This document shows positions 1 to 8,243 of a DNA stretch of 64,000 bases, one piece after another (position 1 is the first letter of the stretch; the number at the start of each line of letters is the position of its first letter). The position numbers and the translations under genes are program-made. The DNA lies in the NCBI RefSeq assembly GCF_030758955.1, contig NZ_CP132360.1, positions 2,059,072 through 2,123,071 on the forward strand. Direction: 5' to 3'. The notes below the pieces were generated by a model. It did no database searches. It had not been told where the DNA came from and was given only the letters and a program-made list of their open reading frames with translations. Source of the stretch: Agrococcus beijingensis (GTDB lineage Bacteria; Actinomycetota; Actinomycetes; Actinomycetales; Microbacteriaceae).

Positions 1-477
1 CACCGTCGACGCCAGACCGCCCGCGAGCGTGACGACGGTCATCGCGCGGCGCCGGCCGGATGCGTGCCTGCGCGTGATGACCGTAAACGCGGCCTGGTAG
101 AGCACGGCGGACTGACCCAGCCCGACGACGATCCACCCGATCACGAACACTGGCAGGTCGTGCGCGGCGCTGACGACCACGAGGCCGAGCGCGCCGACGA
201 GGCTGCCGCCAGTCATGACGACGCGGGGGCTGCCACGGTCGAGCCACCGCCCGACGAGGATGCCCGCGATCGCGGACGCCACGAGGCCTGCCGAGAACGC
301 GAGCATCACCGTCGCGAGCGGCCAGCCCGTGTCGGTCGAGACGACCGGCGCAGCGACGATCAGCGCGTAGTACAAGATTCCCCAGCTGATCACCTGCCCG
401 GTGGACAGCGTCGCGAGCCGCCAGCGCTGCGAGCCGGGCGCGAGACCGACCTCGTCCGGCGGAGCGTCGGTGCTCAC
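1..477 (-). CDS. MFS transporter (N-terminal part, runs off the window)
   Basis: The reverse strand reads open from a GTG at 477 to the window edge, giving 159 residues of an integral membrane protein with about four hydrophobic helices. The loop after helix 2 carries GRWLDRG, the signature-like basic loop of major facilitator superfamily transporters. An AGGAA ribosome site precedes the GTG. It starts 13 bp after the stop of the arsR gene upstream, so the two are probably one transcript, and the substrate is plausibly an arsenical or another arsR-linked toxic compound (inference). The C-terminal part is outside the window, so the exact MFS subfamily cannot be given. Confidence 0.75.
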   Translation of the reverse strand, partial: MSTDAPPDEVGLAPGSQRWRLATLSTGQVISWGILYYALIVAAPVVSTDTGWPLATVMLAFSAGLVASAIAGILVGRWLDRGSPRVVMTGGSLVGALGLVVVSAAHDLPVFVIGWIVVGLGQSAVLYQAAFTVITRRHASGRRRAMTVVTLAGGLASTV

Positions 478-490
478 CCGGCAGTTCCTG

Positions 491-838
491 TCAGAACGCG
501 CGCAGCGCGGCGGCGGCGTCGTCGAGCGCCGGGCGCACGACGGAGTAGTACGCCCACTTGCCTCGCTGCGCGCGCTCGACCAGTCCAGCCTCGGTGAGGA
601 TGCGCATGTGGTGCGAGACCGTGCTCTGCGAGAGCCCGACGGGATCGGTGAGGTCGCAGACGCAGGCCTCACCCTGCTCACCCGCGGCGATCAGCGAGAG
701 CAGACGGACTCGCGTGGGATCGCCCATCGCTTTGAAGACCGCCGCCATGCGCACCACCTCCTGCGCCGACACCGCCGACTCTGCCGGCGTGCAGCAGGTC
801 TCTGGAGCCTCAGCGGCGACGATTGTCGTGGGGGTCAT
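491..838 (-). CDS. arsR: ArsR/SmtB family arsenite-responsive repressor
   Basis: A 115-residue winged-helix repressor. The recognition helix region carries SQSTVSHHMRIL (70-81), typical of ArsR. Arsenite-type thiols are present: vicinal C15/C16 near the N-terminus and C59/C61 in the ACVCDL strand. This resembles the C15/C16/C55 site described for Corynebacterium glutamicum ArsR, where As(III) binding releases DNA. I chose the ATG at 838 rather than an upstream frame extension because the family begins close to this point and the extension would cover the divergent promoter. It is divergent from the flavoprotein operon and co-directional with the MFS gene. Confidence 0.9.
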   Translation of the reverse strand: MTPTTIVAAEAPETCCTPAESAVSAQEVVRMAAVFKAMGDPTRVRLLSLIAAGEQGEACVCDLTDPVGLSQSTVSHHMRILTEAGLVERAQRGKWAYYSVVRPALDDAAAALRAF

Positions 839-867
839 GGCGGCAGTCTGCCACACGCATTGACAAA

Positions 868-902
868 CGTCGATACGTTGCTGGAGGATCAACGCATCGA
901 CG
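868..902. promoter_or_regulatory. Inverted repeat in the arsR / flavoprotein divergent promoter
   Basis: CGTCGATACGTTG (868-880) and CAACGCATCGACG (890-902) are 13-bp arms with one mismatch and a 9-bp spacer. They lie between the divergent arsR (start 838) and the flavoprotein gene (start 925). A TTGACA box is at 860-865. The location and symmetry fit an ArsR operator controlling both directions. Its sequence differs from the ATAGA-N6-TCTAT palindromes elsewhere in the island, which suggests a different cognate regulator. Confidence 0.65.
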
Positions 903-924
903 GACTTCAATGCGAGGAGCATCC

Positions 925-2211
925 ATGTCTGACCTTCCCGTCATCGTCATCGGCGCCGGCCCTCAAGGACTCGCCGCCGCGGCGCACCTGCTTGAGCGCG
1001 GCTTCGAGCCGATCGTGTTGGAGCGGGGCGCGAGCGCGGGCGCTGCCGTGTCGGAGTGGGGTCACGTGCGGCTGTTCTCGGCCTGGGACGAGCTCGTCGA
1101 CTCGGCGAGTCGACGGCTGCTGCAAGCGGAGGGGCAGGCTATCCCGACCTCGGGCTACCCCAAGGGCGAGGCGTGGGTGCGCGACTACCTCGCGCCGCTC
1201 GCCGCAGCACTGGGCGACCGCGTGCGCTTCGGCTTCGAGGTGACCTCGGTCACTCGACTCGGCCGAGACAAGGTCGTCGACGGAGGCCGCGCAGAGCAGC
1301 CGTTCGCGGTGCGGGTGATCGACCGCGAGGGAAGCGAGCAGCGCCTGCTCGCACAGGCCGTGCTCGACGCATCCGGCACGTGGACCCAACCCGGCCCAGC
1401 GGGCGCCGACGGCACGCCCGCGCTCGGCGAGCGAGCCGCAGCCGACCACATCGAGTACCGCATCCCCGCCGACGTCAGCGCGCTCGCCGGGACGCACGTG
1501 GCCGTCGTCGGTGCGGGCCACTCTGCGGTGCACGCGGTGCTGCGGCTGGCCGAGCTCGCGGAGCGCCACCCCGGCACGCGCGTCACCTGGCTCGTGCGGC
1601 GGCCCTCGGTCGAGGGCGCACTCGGCGGCGGGGAGGCGGATGCGCTCCCCCAGCGCGCCTCACTGGGCGTGCGCGCTCGCCGTGCCATCGAGCGCGGCTC
1701 GGTCGAGCTGATGACCGGCTTCCGCGTCGAGGAGATCCGACGCGCGGGCGACGGCATCGTGCTCGTCGCTGAGGACGGCCGCGAGCTCGGACCGGTCGCG
1801 CGGCTGTTCGCGCTCACCGGATTCCGTCCGGACCTCTCCATCGTGTCCGAGGTGCGGGTCGCGATCGATCCCGCCCTCGACTCGGTCGCCGGCCTCGCGG
1901 CGGAGATCGACCCCAACATCCACTCGTGCGGCACGGTCGCCGCGACCGGAGCGGCCGAGCTCGCTCAGCCGGAGCCGAGCCTGTACATCATCGGTGCGAA
2001 GAGCTACGGCCGTGCGCCCACATTCCTGGCGCTCACCGGCTACGAGCAGGTGCGGAGCGTCGTCGCGGAGCTCGCGGGCGACCACGAGGCAGCGTCCCGG
2101 AATGAACTCGTCCTGCCTGAGACGGGCGTGTGCGGCGGCAGCGGCGACTTCGGCGGCAGTAGCTGCTGTGCCGCGCCTGAGACGATTCAGCTCGCGGCCG
2201 CGGCGGTCTGA
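925..2211 (+). CDS. FAD/NAD(P)-binding oxidoreductase of the ars operon, with Cys-containing tail
   Basis: A 428-residue flavoprotein with an N-terminal FAD Rossmann motif (GAGPQG, 10-15) and a second dinucleotide motif VVGAGHSA at about 195. It resembles flavin monooxygenase-like proteins found in actinobacterial arsenic operons, but its reaction is not known to me. The start ATG at 925 follows a GAGGAG ribosome site. The last 26 residues are Gly/Ala-rich with C403 and vicinal C414-C415, a possible arsenite or metal site (inference). It heads the operon with thioredoxin reductase and Acr3, divergent from arsR. It could oxidise an arsenical or feed electrons to thiol partners; neither is shown by sequence. 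Confidence 0.7.
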   Translation: MSDLPVIVIGAGPQGLAAAAHLLERGFEPIVLERGASAGAAVSEWGHVRLFSAWDELVDSASRRLLQAEGQAIPTSGYPKGEAWVRDYLAPLAAALGDRVRFGFEVTSVTRLGRDKVVDGGRAEQPFAVRVIDREGSEQRLLAQAVLDASGTWTQPGPAGADGTPALGERAAADHIEYRIPADVSALAGTHVAVVGAGHSAVHAVLRLAELAERHPGTRVTWLVRRPSVEGALGGGEADALPQRASLGVRARRAIERGSVELMTGFRVEEIRRAGDGIVLVAEDGRELGPVARLFALTGFRPDLSIVSEVRVAIDPALDSVAGLAAEIDPNIHSCGTVAATGAAELAQPEPSLYIIGAKSYGRAPTFLALTGYEQVRSVVAELAGDHEAASRNELVLPETGVCGGSGDFGGSSCCAAPETIQLAAAAV

Positions 2212-2271
2212 CCGAAACCGTCGCGGAGCGCTCCGCGCGTCGGCTTGCTCCGTACATCTAGTTCCGTCAAT

Positions 2272-2287
2272 ATAGAGATGTGTCTAT
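2272..2287. promoter_or_regulatory. ATAGA-N6-TCTAT palindrome over the trxB start
   Basis: ATAGA (2272-2276) and TCTAT (2283-2287) are separated by 6 bp, the same geometry as the two longer palindromes upstream of pstS. The site overlaps the GTG start codon at 2280, so a bound repressor could block transcription or initiation of an internal transcript. The 68 bp between the preceding stop and this start also leave room for a promoter. Confidence 0.5.
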
Positions 2288-3254
2288 GCAAACTACAGAG
2301 CTCGTCATTGTCGGTTCGGGTCCGGCTGGTTACACGGCTGCCATCTACGCGGCGCGCGCGGGCCTGGCCCCCGTGGTGATTGCGGGATCCGTCACGGCGG
2401 GTGGTGCGCTCATGACCACCACTGAGGTCGAGAACTTTCCCGGCTTCGTGAACGGCGTCCAGGGCCCAGAGCTCATGGAGTCGCTGCGTGCGCAGGCAGA
2501 GCGCTTCGGTGCCCGCATCCTGCTCGACGACGCGATCGAACTCGATCTCGAGGCACCCGTCAAGCGCATCCGCACCGGCTCTGGCGACGAGTTCGCTGCG
2601 AGCGCCGTGATCCTGACGATGGGTTCCGCCTACCGGAAGCTCGGCCTGCCAGCCGAGGACCGCCTCAGCGGGCACGGCGTCTCGTGGTGCGCGACGTGCG
2701 ACGGGTTCTTCTTCCGCGAGCGGGAGATCGCGGTGATCGGTGGCGGCGACTCGGCGATGGAGGAGGCGCTGTTCCTCACCCGGTTCGCATCCAAGGTGAC
2801 GATCGTGCACCGCCGCGACGCCTTCCGTGCATCGCGGATCATGGCCGAGCGGGCCCTCACGCACCCGAAGATCGACGTGGCCTGGAACAGCGAGGTCGTC
2901 GATCTCGTCGGCGACCAGCAGCTCGAGTCGATCACGCTTCGCGACACCGTGACCGGCGCCGAGCGCGCACTCCCCGTCAGCGGCGCCTTCATCGCGATCG
3001 GCCACGACCCCCGGTCAGAGCTGGTCGTTGGGCAGGTCACGACCGACAGTGACGGCTACGTCCTCGTCGATCACCCCTCGACGCGCACCAACGTCGCAGG
3101 CGTCTTCGCAGCGGGCGACCTCGTCGACCACACCTACCGGCAGGCGATCACCGCCGCCGGCACCGGCTGCGCGGCCGCGCAGGACGCCCAGCACTACCTC
3201 GCAGCACTCGAGCTCGCGCAACCTGCCCACCTCGTCGAGAGCCTCGTCGCGTGA
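2280..3254 (+). CDS. trxB: Thioredoxin reductase (ArsT-like)
   Basis: A 324-residue NADPH:thioredoxin-disulfide reductase. It has the FAD motif GSGPAG (12-17), the redox centre CATC (C137/C140) followed by DGFFF, the NADPH motif [10 protein letters not shown], and the C-terminal FAD segment with GVFAAGD. Length is normal for low-molecular-weight TrxR. The start may be GTG 2280 or ATG 2286. Its place next to acr3 matches the arsT genes of Streptomyces-type ars operons, where it would regenerate the thiols used by thioredoxin-coupled ArsC. It overlaps acr3 by 4 bp (GTGA), implying translational coupling. Confidence 0.92.
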   Translation: MSMQTTELVIVGSGPAGYTAAIYAARAGLAPVVIAGSVTAGGALMTTTEVENFPGFVNGVQGPELMESLRAQAERFGARILLDDAIELDLEAPVKRIRTGSGDEFAASAVILTMGSAYRKLGLPAEDRLSGHGVSWCATCDGFFFREREIAVIGGGDSAMEEALFLTRFASKVTIVHRRDAFRASRIMAERALTHPKIDVAWNSEVVDLVGDQQLESITLRDTVTGAERALPVSGAFIAIGHDPRSELVVGQVTTDSDGYVLVDHPSTRTNVAGVFAAGDLVDHTYRQAITAAGTGCAAAQDAQHYLAALELAQPAHLVESLVA

Positions 3255-4390
3255 CCGTCGCCACCAGCGCCGAGCAGGCGCCGATCGAGGCAGCTGCTCC
3301 TCGCCGCCTCTCCGCTCTGGACCGCTGGCTGCCGCTATGGATCGCGCTGGCCATGGGCGCTGGGCTGCTGCTCGGCAGCACCGTGCCCGCCGTCGGCGCG
3401 CTCCTCGCGCAGCTGGAGATCGGCGGGATCTCGCTGCCGATCGCGCTGGGCCTCCTGGTGATGATGTACCCGGTGCTCGCCAAGGTTCGGTATGACCGAG
3501 TCGCCGCCATCGCGGGCGACCGGCGTCTGCTGATCTCGTCCCTCGTGCTCAACTGGCTCGTCGGGCCGGCGCTCATGTTCGCCCTTGCCTGGCTGCTCCT
3601 GCCCGACCTGCCCGAGTACCGCACCGGCCTGATCATCGTCGGCCTCGCTCGATGCATCGCCATGGTGGTCATCTGGAACGATCTCGCCTGCGGCGATCGA
3701 GAAGCAGCGGCCGTGCTCGTCGCCATCAACTCCGTCTTCCAGGTCGTCGCCTTCGCCGTGCTGGGATGGTTCTACCTCAGCGTGCTGCCGGCATGGCTCG
3801 GCCTCGAGGTGCAGGGACTCGACATCTCCATGGGCGAGATCGCGGTCAACGTGCTGATCTTCCTCGGAATCCCGCTCGCCGCCGGGTTCGCGTCGCGCTG
3901 GATCGGCGAGCGCACGCGGGGACGCCAGTGGTACGAAGGCACATACCTCCCCGCGGTCGGTCCGTGGGCGCTCTACGGCCTGCTCTTCACGATCGTGCTG
4001 CTGTTCGCCCTGCAGGGCGAGAACGTCGTGCAGCGACCGCTCGACGTCGCCCGCATCGCACTCCCGCTGCTGGCCTACTTCGCGCTGATGTGGTCGATCG
4101 GCCTCGTCACCGGCAAGGCCCTCAGGCTCGGCTACGCGCGCTCGACGACGCTCGCATTCACCGCGGCCGGCAACAACTTCGAGCTCGCGATCGCCGTCGC
4201 GATCGGGACCTTCGGTGCCGCATCGGGCCAGGCGCTCGCCGGCGTCGTCGGACCCCTGATCGAGGTGCCGGTGCTCGTAGGGCTCGTCTACGTCTCGCTC
4301 TGGGCGCGCCGCGTCTGGTTCCGCACCGATCCTGTCCCTTCCGAGCCTGAAGTCGGCTCCCTGTCGAGCCGAGAGCGGAGCACGCCATGA
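3251..4390 (+). CDS. acr3: Arsenite efflux transporter, ACR3 family
   Basis: A 379-residue membrane protein with about ten transmembrane helices. It is recognisable by [14 protein letters not shown] (70-83) and by [18 protein letters not shown] (132-149), which contains the conserved Cys135 needed for As(III) transport in ACR3 proteins. The conserved acidic helix [12 protein letters not shown] follows later. It exports arsenite across the cytoplasmic membrane using the proton motive force. It overlaps trxB at its start and the arsR-arsC fusion at its end by 4 bp each, so all three are translationally linked. Confidence 0.95.
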   Translation: MTVATSAEQAPIEAAAPRRLSALDRWLPLWIALAMGAGLLLGSTVPAVGALLAQLEIGGISLPIALGLLVMMYPVLAKVRYDRVAAIAGDRRLLISSLVLNWLVGPALMFALAWLLLPDLPEYRTGLIIVGLARCIAMVVIWNDLACGDREAAAVLVAINSVFQVVAFAVLGWFYLSVLPAWLGLEVQGLDISMGEIAVNVLIFLGIPLAAGFASRWIGERTRGRQWYEGTYLPAVGPWALYGLLFTIVLLFALQGENVVQRPLDVARIALPLLAYFALMWSIGLVTGKALRLGYARSTTLAFTAAGNNFELAIAVAIGTFGAASGQALAGVVGPLIEVPVLVGLVYVSLWARRVWFRTDPVPSEPEVGSLSSRERSTP

Positions 4391-5433
4391 CGACCTTGAC
4401 TCAATCGCCGTCCTGCTCGACGACGGTGTCGCACGCCATCGGTGATGCGGCTGCGGCAGCAATCGCGATGATGATGAAATCGCTCGCCGACCCGTTGCGC
4501 CTGCGCATGCTCTCCGCGATCGCTTCCGATCCCCGGGCTGAATCGTGCGTCTGCGATCTCGCCGAACTCGCTGACGTGTCGCAGCCGACCGTCTCTCACC
4601 ATCTCAAGGTGCTGAAGGACGCTGGAGTGCTCGTCTCTGAGCGTCGCGGCACGTGGGTCTGGTACTCGATCGAAGCCTCGCTCCGACCGGCGATCACGAC
4701 CCTGCTCGAGTCGTTCGCACCGGCTGCGCTGGCCCCGTCGGCGTTGACAGACCGCTACCAGGGCCTCGAGGACGTCGACGAGGCGCTCACGCACATGGCT
4801 GCCACCCTCTCCGCTCGGCACCCGCAGTTGAGCGCGGACGCCGTCGCCGGCGTGGTGCGCGAGTCGTATGCCGGATTGGCTCGAGCTGCGCGGATCACCA
4901 CGCACCTCGTGCCGCTGACCGAGCGCTTCGCCCGGCAACGGCTGGCCGATCTCGCGCGCGACCGGGTCGCTGCGCCGCCGCAGGTGTTGTTCGTGTGCGT
5001 CGCGAACGCTGGCCGTTCGCAGCTGGCGGCGGCCATGATCGAGCGAGCCTCGCAAGGACGTGTCGTCGCCCGATCCGCGGGCTCGTCGCCAGCGGCAGCG
5101 GTCCACCCGAGCGTGCGCCCGCTGCTCGAAGAGCTGGGCGTCGGGGCACCGCTCGAAGCGTTCCCCAAGCCGCTGACCGACGACGCGGTTCGCGCCGCCG
5201 ACGTCGTCATCACGATGGGTTGCGGCGACGTCTGCCCGATCATCCCGGGAGTCCGGTACGAGGATTGGGCTGTCGGAGATCCAGCGTTGGCCTCGCCTGA
5301 GGGCGCCACCGCGATCAGGGACGACATCGCCGTCCGTGTCGATGCGCTGCTCGAGAGCCTCCTCGGTCCGACCATGGACCCTGCACCGCGCGTCGCCACA
5401 GAGCAGAACAGGAGCCGAGGTGCTCGGCGATAG
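4387..5433 (+). CDS. ArsR-ArsC fusion: arsenite sensor joined to arsenate reductase
   Basis: A 348-residue fusion. Residues 25-105 are an ArsR winged helix with SQPTVSHHLKVLKDAG and the CVC pair (C54/C56), plus C10. Residues 120-195 form a helical spacer. Residues 199-345 are a low-molecular-weight phosphatase-fold arsenate reductase: nucleophile C204 with R210 in the CX5R loop, C279 and C283 in GCGDVC, then RYEDW. The enzyme reduces arsenate to arsenite for export by the adjacent Acr3. The fusion could let the reductase be held at its own operator, or tie regulator dose to enzyme dose (inference). Confidence 0.92.
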   Translation: MTTLTQSPSCSTTVSHAIGDAAAAAIAMMMKSLADPLRLRMLSAIASDPRAESCVCDLAELADVSQPTVSHHLKVLKDAGVLVSERRGTWVWYSIEASLRPAITTLLESFAPAALAPSALTDRYQGLEDVDEALTHMAATLSARHPQLSADAVAGVVRESYAGLARAARITTHLVPLTERFARQRLADLARDRVAAPPQVLFVCVANAGRSQLAAAMIERASQGRVVARSAGSSPAAAVHPSVRPLLEELGVGAPLEAFPKPLTDDAVRAADVVITMGCGDVCPIIPGVRYEDWAVGDPALASPEGATAIRDDIAVRVDALLESLLGPTMDPAPRVATEQNRSRGARR

Positions 5434-5436
5434 CAT
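5431..5436 (+). promoter_or_regulatory. Leaderless -10 element (TAGCAT) of the Cys-less arsR
   Basis: TAGCAT ends 6 nt before the ATG at 5443, overlapping the end of the preceding gene. This matches the TANNNT-N6/7-start layout of actinobacterial leaderless mRNAs and suggests that the downstream pair is transcribed separately from the acr3 operon. Confidence 0.55.
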
Positions 5437-5442
5437 CGGAAG

Positions 5443-5766
5443 ATGGGAGCCCGCGCGATCGACCCGGCCGATCACGCCGGCCGACGGCCCCTCGACCGCG
5501 GAAGCGCCGAGTCGATCGCGCAGACGCTGCGCGCACTCGCCGATCCGACTCGTCTGCAGTTGCTCAGCCTGATCGCCAGCGCTCCCGATGGGCAAGTGAC
5601 CATCGGCGTCCTCGCTGACGCTCTCGGGCTTCGTCAGCCGACGGTGACGCACCACATCCGGATCCTGGTAGCCGATGGCGTCGTGCAGCGCGAGCCCGTC
5701 GGCCGCCAAGTCTGGATCTCCCTGAGTCCAGACCGCCGCGACGACATCCTCGATCTCCTGCGATGA
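5443..5766 (+). CDS. ArsR-family regulator without cysteines
   Basis: A 107-residue winged-helix protein with ALADPTRLQLLSLI and RQPTVTHHIRIL, typical of the ArsR recognition region. It contains no cysteine: the place of the usual CVCDL strand reads VTIGVLA. It therefore cannot sense arsenite by the canonical thiol site and may dimerise with other ArsR proteins, use another ligand, or act constitutively (inference). It overlaps the next gene by 4 bp and appears to be expressed from its own leaderless promoter. Confidence 0.85.
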   Translation: MGARAIDPADHAGRRPLDRGSAESIAQTLRALADPTRLQLLSLIASAPDGQVTIGVLADALGLRQPTVTHHIRILVADGVVQREPVGRQVWISLSPDRRDDILDLLR

Positions 5767-6713
5767 CCCGGCGGCCGGCGGTCTCGGGCGCTGCGCTCGA
5801 CGTTGCGGCGGCGAATGCGCGCGTTATGCAGCTGAAGGCGCTCGCAGACCCTCTGAGCCTGCAAGTGCTGAGCGTCGCGGCGACACGCGGAGCTGTGCAA
5901 CGAGATGCCCTCAACGAAGCCCTTGAGGCCTCAGCGTCCGACCTCGCAGCCGCCATCGAGGGTTTGTCTGCCGCTGGGCTGCTCGAGTCGCGTCTCGATG
6001 AGCTCTCCCCCACGCCCGACGCCCTCGTCCGGTTCGGGCGCATCCTCGCCGCCGACTCTCGCAGCGCGCCGCCCGCCGACCCGGTCGCGAGAGGCGCACT
6101 CCCCCCGGCGATCGAGCGGGTCGCGGCTGACCTCGGCTACCGGTTCAGCTCCACCTTCGCTGCCGAGACGGTGCATCGATACGTGGGTGAGAGCTATGAC
6201 CTGCTCCGGTCGCGCGCGAGCATCTCGACGCATCTGCCTTCGCTCACCGCTCGATTCGCCGCCGACCGCCTGGGCGCGCTCGCAACCGCACGGGGACTCG
6301 TGCTCGCTGGGACGCCGGAGGTGCTCTTCGTCTGTGTGCAGAACGCGGGCCGTTCGCAGATCGCGGCGGCCACGCTTCGGCACCTGGCGGGAACTCGTGT
6401 GCATGTGCGGACCGCCGGCTCTGCGCCGGCGTCGCGGGTCCACTCCGACATCGTCGATCTGATGGACGAGGTGGGCATCCCTATGGCCGCCGAGTTCCCG
6501 AAGCCGCTGACGGACGAGGTCGTGCTGGCAGCCGACGTCGTGGTCACGATGGGATGCGGAGACGCCTGCCCAGTGCTGCCGGGGCGCCGCTATCTGGACT
6601 GGGCGCTCGACGACCCGGTGGGCAAGGACCGAGAGCAGCAGCGCGCGATCCGCGACGCGATCCGTTCGGAGGTTGAGGGCCTGCTCGACGAACTGGGCGT
6701 CACACTTCGCTGA
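5763..6713 (+). CDS. Degenerate HTH-ArsC fusion (arsenate reductase with N-terminal ArsR-like domain)
   Basis: A 316-residue protein. Residues 15-95 resemble an ArsR winged helix (LKALADPLSLQVLSVAA), but the recognition helix is eroded and no thiols are present. Residues 110-180 form the same helical spacer as in the other fusion (RYVGESYDLL). Residues 186-316 are ArsC with C191/R197 in CVQNAGRS and C265/C269 in GCGDAC. It should reduce arsenate. The N-terminal domain probably serves dimerisation or weak DNA contact. Its 3' end overlaps the oppositely oriented response-regulator gene by 14 bp. Confidence 0.88.
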   Translation: MTRRPAVSGAALDVAAANARVMQLKALADPLSLQVLSVAATRGAVQRDALNEALEASASDLAAAIEGLSAAGLLESRLDELSPTPDALVRFGRILAADSRSAPPADPVARGALPPAIERVAADLGYRFSSTFAAETVHRYVGESYDLLRSRASISTHLPSLTARFAADRLGALATARGLVLAGTPEVLFVCVQNAGRSQIAAATLRHLAGTRVHVRTAGSAPASRVHSDIVDLMDEVGIPMAAEFPKPLTDEVVLAADVVVTMGCGDACPVLPGRRYLDWALDDPVGKDREQQRAIRDAIRSEVEGLLDELGVTLR

Positions 6714-7389
6714 GGCGGAGGCAGTAACCGACGCGGGCTACCGGCTCCACGACGATCCCCCCACCCGCGGCGGCGCGCAGCTCGGCTCGGACCGCGGCGA
6801 TCGCGCGACGAACCGCCTTCCGCGTCACGGGCGTGCCGCCTGGGCGCAGGGCCAGTTCATCGAACCGCGCCGGCTCGGGATACGCGCGCATCAGCCGCTG
6901 CAGCTGGTCGAGCTGGCTGCGACGAAGAGGAATGTCGGTCTCCGCCCACCGCGCCAGGTCGCGATGCAGGTCGAGCGTCAGCTTGCCGACTCGGAGCGCG
7001 TTCGCCGACGCGCGAGGCGCCGCTCGAAGCGCGTGGTGGGCTGCACTGCCCAATTCCGCCGCCGTCACCGGAGCATGCAGCAGCGTGTTGACGCCCCGCT
7101 GGATCGCGATCCCGACTGCCTCGGAGGTCCATCCGTTCGCCAGGGCTAGGAGGACCGGAATGGACTCCAGACGCTGCACGAGCTCAAGGAGCTCGATGAG
7201 GAGCGCAGGCTCGAGCGACGTCGGCACGAGCAGCACCGCGTCGTGGTGCCGGATGGCCTCGGCAAGCGCCCCGAGCGGATCTGGTCGTTGCGCGACATGG
7301 AAGTGATGAAACCGGTGCTCGGCGGGGCTGCCTCGCACGAGCGACTCTCCGACCGCGACAACGGTCGCGTGGCCGGTCGCCGCCAGCAT
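6700..7389 (-). CDS. Atypical OmpR-type response regulator linked to pst
   Basis: A 229-residue protein. The N-terminal half has receiver-like topology, but the segment where the phospho-acceptor Asp should sit reads DAVLLVPTS, so the acceptor is missing. The C-terminal ~100 residues form an OmpR/PhoB winged helix ending in VARVGYCLRL. Its ATG (7389) overlaps the pstB TGA by one base (TGATG), so it is translated as the last gene of the pst operon. It probably regulates phosphate or arsenic genes without classical phosphorylation (inference). It occupies the place where PhoU or PhoB-type genes often sit, and no PhoU is seen here. Confidence 0.7.
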   Translation of the reverse strand: MLAATGHATVVAVGESLVRGSPAEHRFHHFHVAQRPDPLGALAEAIRHHDAVLLVPTSLEPALLIELLELVQRLESIPVLLALANGWTSEAVGIAIQRGVNTLLHAPVTAAELGSAAHHALRAAPRASANALRVGKLTLDLHRDLARWAETDIPLRRSQLDQLQRLMRAYPEPARFDELALRPGGTPVTRKAVRRAIAAVRAELRAAAGGGIVVEPVARVGYCLRLSEV

Positions 7390-8240
7390 CAGCCGAACTT
7401 GCCGGAGATGTAGTCAGAGGTCCGCTCGTCCACCGGACGCTCGAAGATCTGCGAGGTGCGGCCGAACTCGACGAGCGCGCCGAAGCGATGGCCGTGCTCG
7501 TCGACCTGCGCGGTCAGGAACGCCGTCCGGTCCGCCACTCGGGCCGCCTGCTGCATGTTGTGCGTGACGATCACGATGGTGTAGTCGTCGCGCAGCGATT
7601 GCATGAGGTCCTCGATGCGGGATGTGGCAATGGGGTCCAGTGCGGAGCAGGGCTCGTCCATGAGGATCACGTCGGGCTTGACCGCGATCGTCCTCGCGAT
7701 GCACAACCGCTGCTGCTGCCCTCCGGACAGGCCGAGCGCGGAGTCCTTCAGCTTGTCCTTGACCTCGTCCCACAGCGCAGCGCGCGTGAGCGCCTCCTCC
7801 ACGAGGTCATCCATCGAGCCCACGCGCATGCCGGTGACGCGCGGTCCGTAAGCGACATTGTCGAAGATCGACTTCGGGAAGGGGTTCGGCTTCTGGAACA
7901 CCATCCCGATCCTGCGGCGCACCTCGATGGGATCGACGTCCCGGGCATACAGGTCCTGCTGGTGGAAGAGCACCTTCCCGTCCACACGGGCGCCTTCGAT
8001 CAAGTCGTTCATCCGGTTCAGCGAGCGCAGCAGCGTCGACTTCCCGCAACCGGACGGGCCGATCAGGGCCGTGATCTCGTTGAGGCCGAAGTCGAGGTCG
8101 ATGCCGCGGACTGCACGGAAGTCGCCGTAGCTGACGTCGACGCCCTCGCAGCTGAGGACCGGCTGCGGCGGGAAGTCGTCGATCTCATGTCGGCGGCGGG
8201 CCTGGACGTGCACGGTGGGCTTGTGTGATTCGGTGGACAT
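7389..8240 (-). CDS. pstB: Phosphate ABC transporter ATP-binding protein PstB
   Basis: A 283-residue ATPase that powers PstSCA phosphate uptake on the cytoplasmic face. Walker A is GPSGCGKST (61-69), the signature LSGGQQQR follows at about 170, and Walker B is [16 protein letters not shown] and the overall length are typical of PstB. The N-terminal 25 residues are an extension rich in charged residues. It follows pstA by 3 bp and is coupled to the atypical regulator. Confidence 0.96.
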   Translation of the reverse strand: MSTESHKPTVHVQARRRHEIDDFPPQPVLSCEGVDVSYGDFRAVRGIDLDFGLNEITALIGPSGCGKSTLLRSLNRMNDLIEGARVDGKVLFHQQDLYARDVDPIEVRRRIGMVFQKPNPFPKSIFDNVAYGPRVTGMRVGSMDDLVEEALTRAALWDEVKDKLKDSALGLSGGQQQRLCIARTIAVKPDVILMDEPCSALDPIATSRIEDLMQSLRDDYTIVIVTHNMQQAARVADRTAFLTAQVDEHGHRFGALVEFGRTSQIFERPVDERTSDYISGKFG

Positions 8241-8243
8241 GGG

